This document shows, one piece after another, positions 62,876 to 64,000 of a stretch of 64,000 nucleotides of DNA (positions within the stretch are counted from its first letter, which is position 1; each line of letters opens with the position of its first letter). Source of the stretch: Alloascoidea africana (Eukaryota; Ascomycota; Alloascoideomycetes; Alloascoideales; Alloascoideaceae); the NCBI GenBank assembly GCA_030581615.1, contig JAKTTT010000002.1, positions 62,001 to 126,000 on the forward strand, written 5' to 3'. The position numbers were made by a program, and so were the translations under genes. The notes below the pieces were generated by a model. It did no database searches. It was not told the DNA's origin and saw nothing but the letters and a program-made list of their open reading frames with translations.

Positions 62876-64000
62876 TTAAAACTTCACCGTGTCGTAAAAC
62901 AATATTAGAAAAGCAAGAACAACGCTAATGAAAACAATCATCCTTGATTGGAGCCTTTTCCTTTCGTCAGCTTTTTTCAGCTGTTTGTTACCCATTTTTA
63001 ACTCGATTTGTACGTTTGTTGCATCCTCTGTTAATGTCTCAATCATCGATGTCTGCGATTCCAAATGTGAAGCCAGCTCTGTTTGAAGGTGTGATATTTC
63101 TAAAAGAGATTTTTCGGCTTTTCTATCTCACCAAAATCGGTTAAATCACAAAGTCAAATGAGAAAAAGTTAAACACCTGGACTTACTTTGCCTTGTCTAA
63201 CGTCAATTCCAGCTCTTCCAAAAGCTCACTATTTTCCTGCTCCAAAAGCTGTAGTTGATCACTAGTCAAGTTTGTGCTTGCTTCTTCTTGTTGTCTCGAA
63301 TGCTCAGGTTGTGATGATGAAAGAGTTATTGAAACCGGTACAGAGTCGGACAACTTGTTGAGCATACTTTTCAATCCCAGAAATGTTAGAAAAACAGTTC
63401 AAATGTATTGGAAAGGAAAGGAAAAGTGCATACCTCCTATCTCTATCAAGTTGCCGTCGCAGTCTAACTTCTTGCTGTTCAGATTGGATGTCCGAAGCCT
63501 GTTTCAAGGAACTGTTGAGATAATATATCATTCCTGACCTATGCTTTGATATTGTTGAGTCTATTCCATTCTTAACAGCTCCTTTAGAGAAGAAAAACCC
63601 CGATTCTGTTTGTTTCTTCTTCCGGTCTTTGTCAAACATCTCGTTAGAACGCATTGTTTTTCTTTTAATGGTAAATCCACACTGTCACATACCTTCCTCG
63701 TACTTTTCCAATTGCTTCAGTTTCCTCATACAGTCCTGGATTATTAACTTCGTCTCGTAGTCTATTTCATCCTTCTCCTTTTCAGTCAGCTCGCGTTGTT
63801 TGGACTTTGCTCCTAATCGCTGTCTTCGGGTATCACTTGTTGAAACATAGCTTGGCCTGAGTTCTAACAGATGTGCTTTTAAATCTTGTATATGTGAATT
63901 CTAGAAATCAATCCATATTAGTATTGAGCTGTTATTTTGTGCTTGATTCCCATTATAACGCACCAAATCTTTGCACTCCTCCGTAAACCTGTCCTTTACA
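62876..64000 (-). CDS. UFE1: Ufe1 (syntaxin 18) ER SNARE, multi-exon, N-terminus outside window
   Basis: Five visible exons on the minus strand: 63964-64000 (continues right), 63693-63900, 63434-63626, 63187-63366 and 62876-63122. Donors are GTGCGT, GTATGT, GTATGC and GTAAGT; branch sites CTAAT, CTAAC and CTAAC are seen, and the last intron's acceptor is GATAG. Joined blocks: RFTEECKDL, EKEKDEIDYETKLIIQDC, KQLEKYEEDRKKK, LTSDQLQLLEQENSELLEEL, KKAEKSLLEISHLQTELASH, MIETLTEDATNVQIELKMGN KQL and a C-terminal anchor MIVFISVVLAFLILFYDTVKF. This matches Ufe1, the Qa-SNARE for retrograde Golgi-to-ER fusion and ER homotypic fusion, acting with Sec20, Use1 and Sec22. No ORF in this gene exceeds 120 codons, so it would be missed without intron modelling. 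Confidence 0.92.

Overview
This 64 kb window is chromosomal DNA of a budding yeast (Saccharomycotina). Recognisable genes are APP1, PTC5, VPS68, an SNZ-type PLP synthase, BUD14, KAP104, a p24 cargo receptor, FTH1, ETR1, UGA1, SET2, HOC1, PRP16, MRPL20 and UFE1. CTG codons fall at conserved leucines (for example the INQLEG segment of ETR1 and PKLIKE of SNZ), so CUG reads as leucine. Introns are unusually frequent for a budding yeast: five in the SNZ gene, at least five in UFE1, two each in VPS68 and SET2, and one in several others. Donors vary (GTAAGT, GTATGT, GTAGGT, GTACGA, GTTCGT, GTTAGC) and CTAAC/CTGAC branch sites sit close to the acceptor. I infer an early-diverging, intron-rich lineage rather than a Saccharomyces or CUG-clade species.

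Layout. 1-5.9 kb: a spliced serine-rich giant running off the left edge. 6.1-12.5 kb: a 2119-residue charged-helix protein with a C-terminal membrane region and a GC-rich 3' end, divergent from APP1. 15-16.8 kb: PTC5. 16.8-23.1 kb: a 6.3 kb gene desert holding only a spliced tRNA-Lys(UUU), which is a centromere candidate. 23.1-24.3 kb: a two-finger GATA factor with a GATA palindrome in its promoter. 24.9-29.3 kb: minus-strand VPS68, a RING/SUMO-interaction protein and a six-exon SNZ gene. 30.4-36.6 kb: plus-strand BUD14 and KAP104. 37.6-46.7 kb: minus-strand p24 protein, a DHA1 drug transporter, FTH1 and a very GC-rich ETR1. 48.1-49.6 kb: a spliced SANT/Myb-like regulator. 51.5-61.5 kb: minus-strand tiny spliced gene, UGA1, SET2, HOC1 and PRP16. 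62.0-64.0 kb: MRPL20, then UFE1 running off the right edge.

Functional links. The GATA factor resembles the iron repressors Sfu1/Fep1, and FTH1 exports iron from the vacuole. ETR1, PTC5 and MRPL20 are mitochondrial. BUD14 (SH3) and APP1 (SH3 ligands) act at cortex and actin. VPS68, the p24 protein, UFE1 and HOC1 act in the secretory/endosomal system.

The most unusual observation is an inverted duplication of about 160 bp covering promoter, leader and first ~25 codons of the divergent pair PRP16/MRPL20. Also notable are 14- and 16-nt microexons in the SNZ gene, a 63-residue intron-split gene hidden beside UGA1, an in-frame removable intron just before the stop of the SANT gene, and three sharply GC-rich islands.
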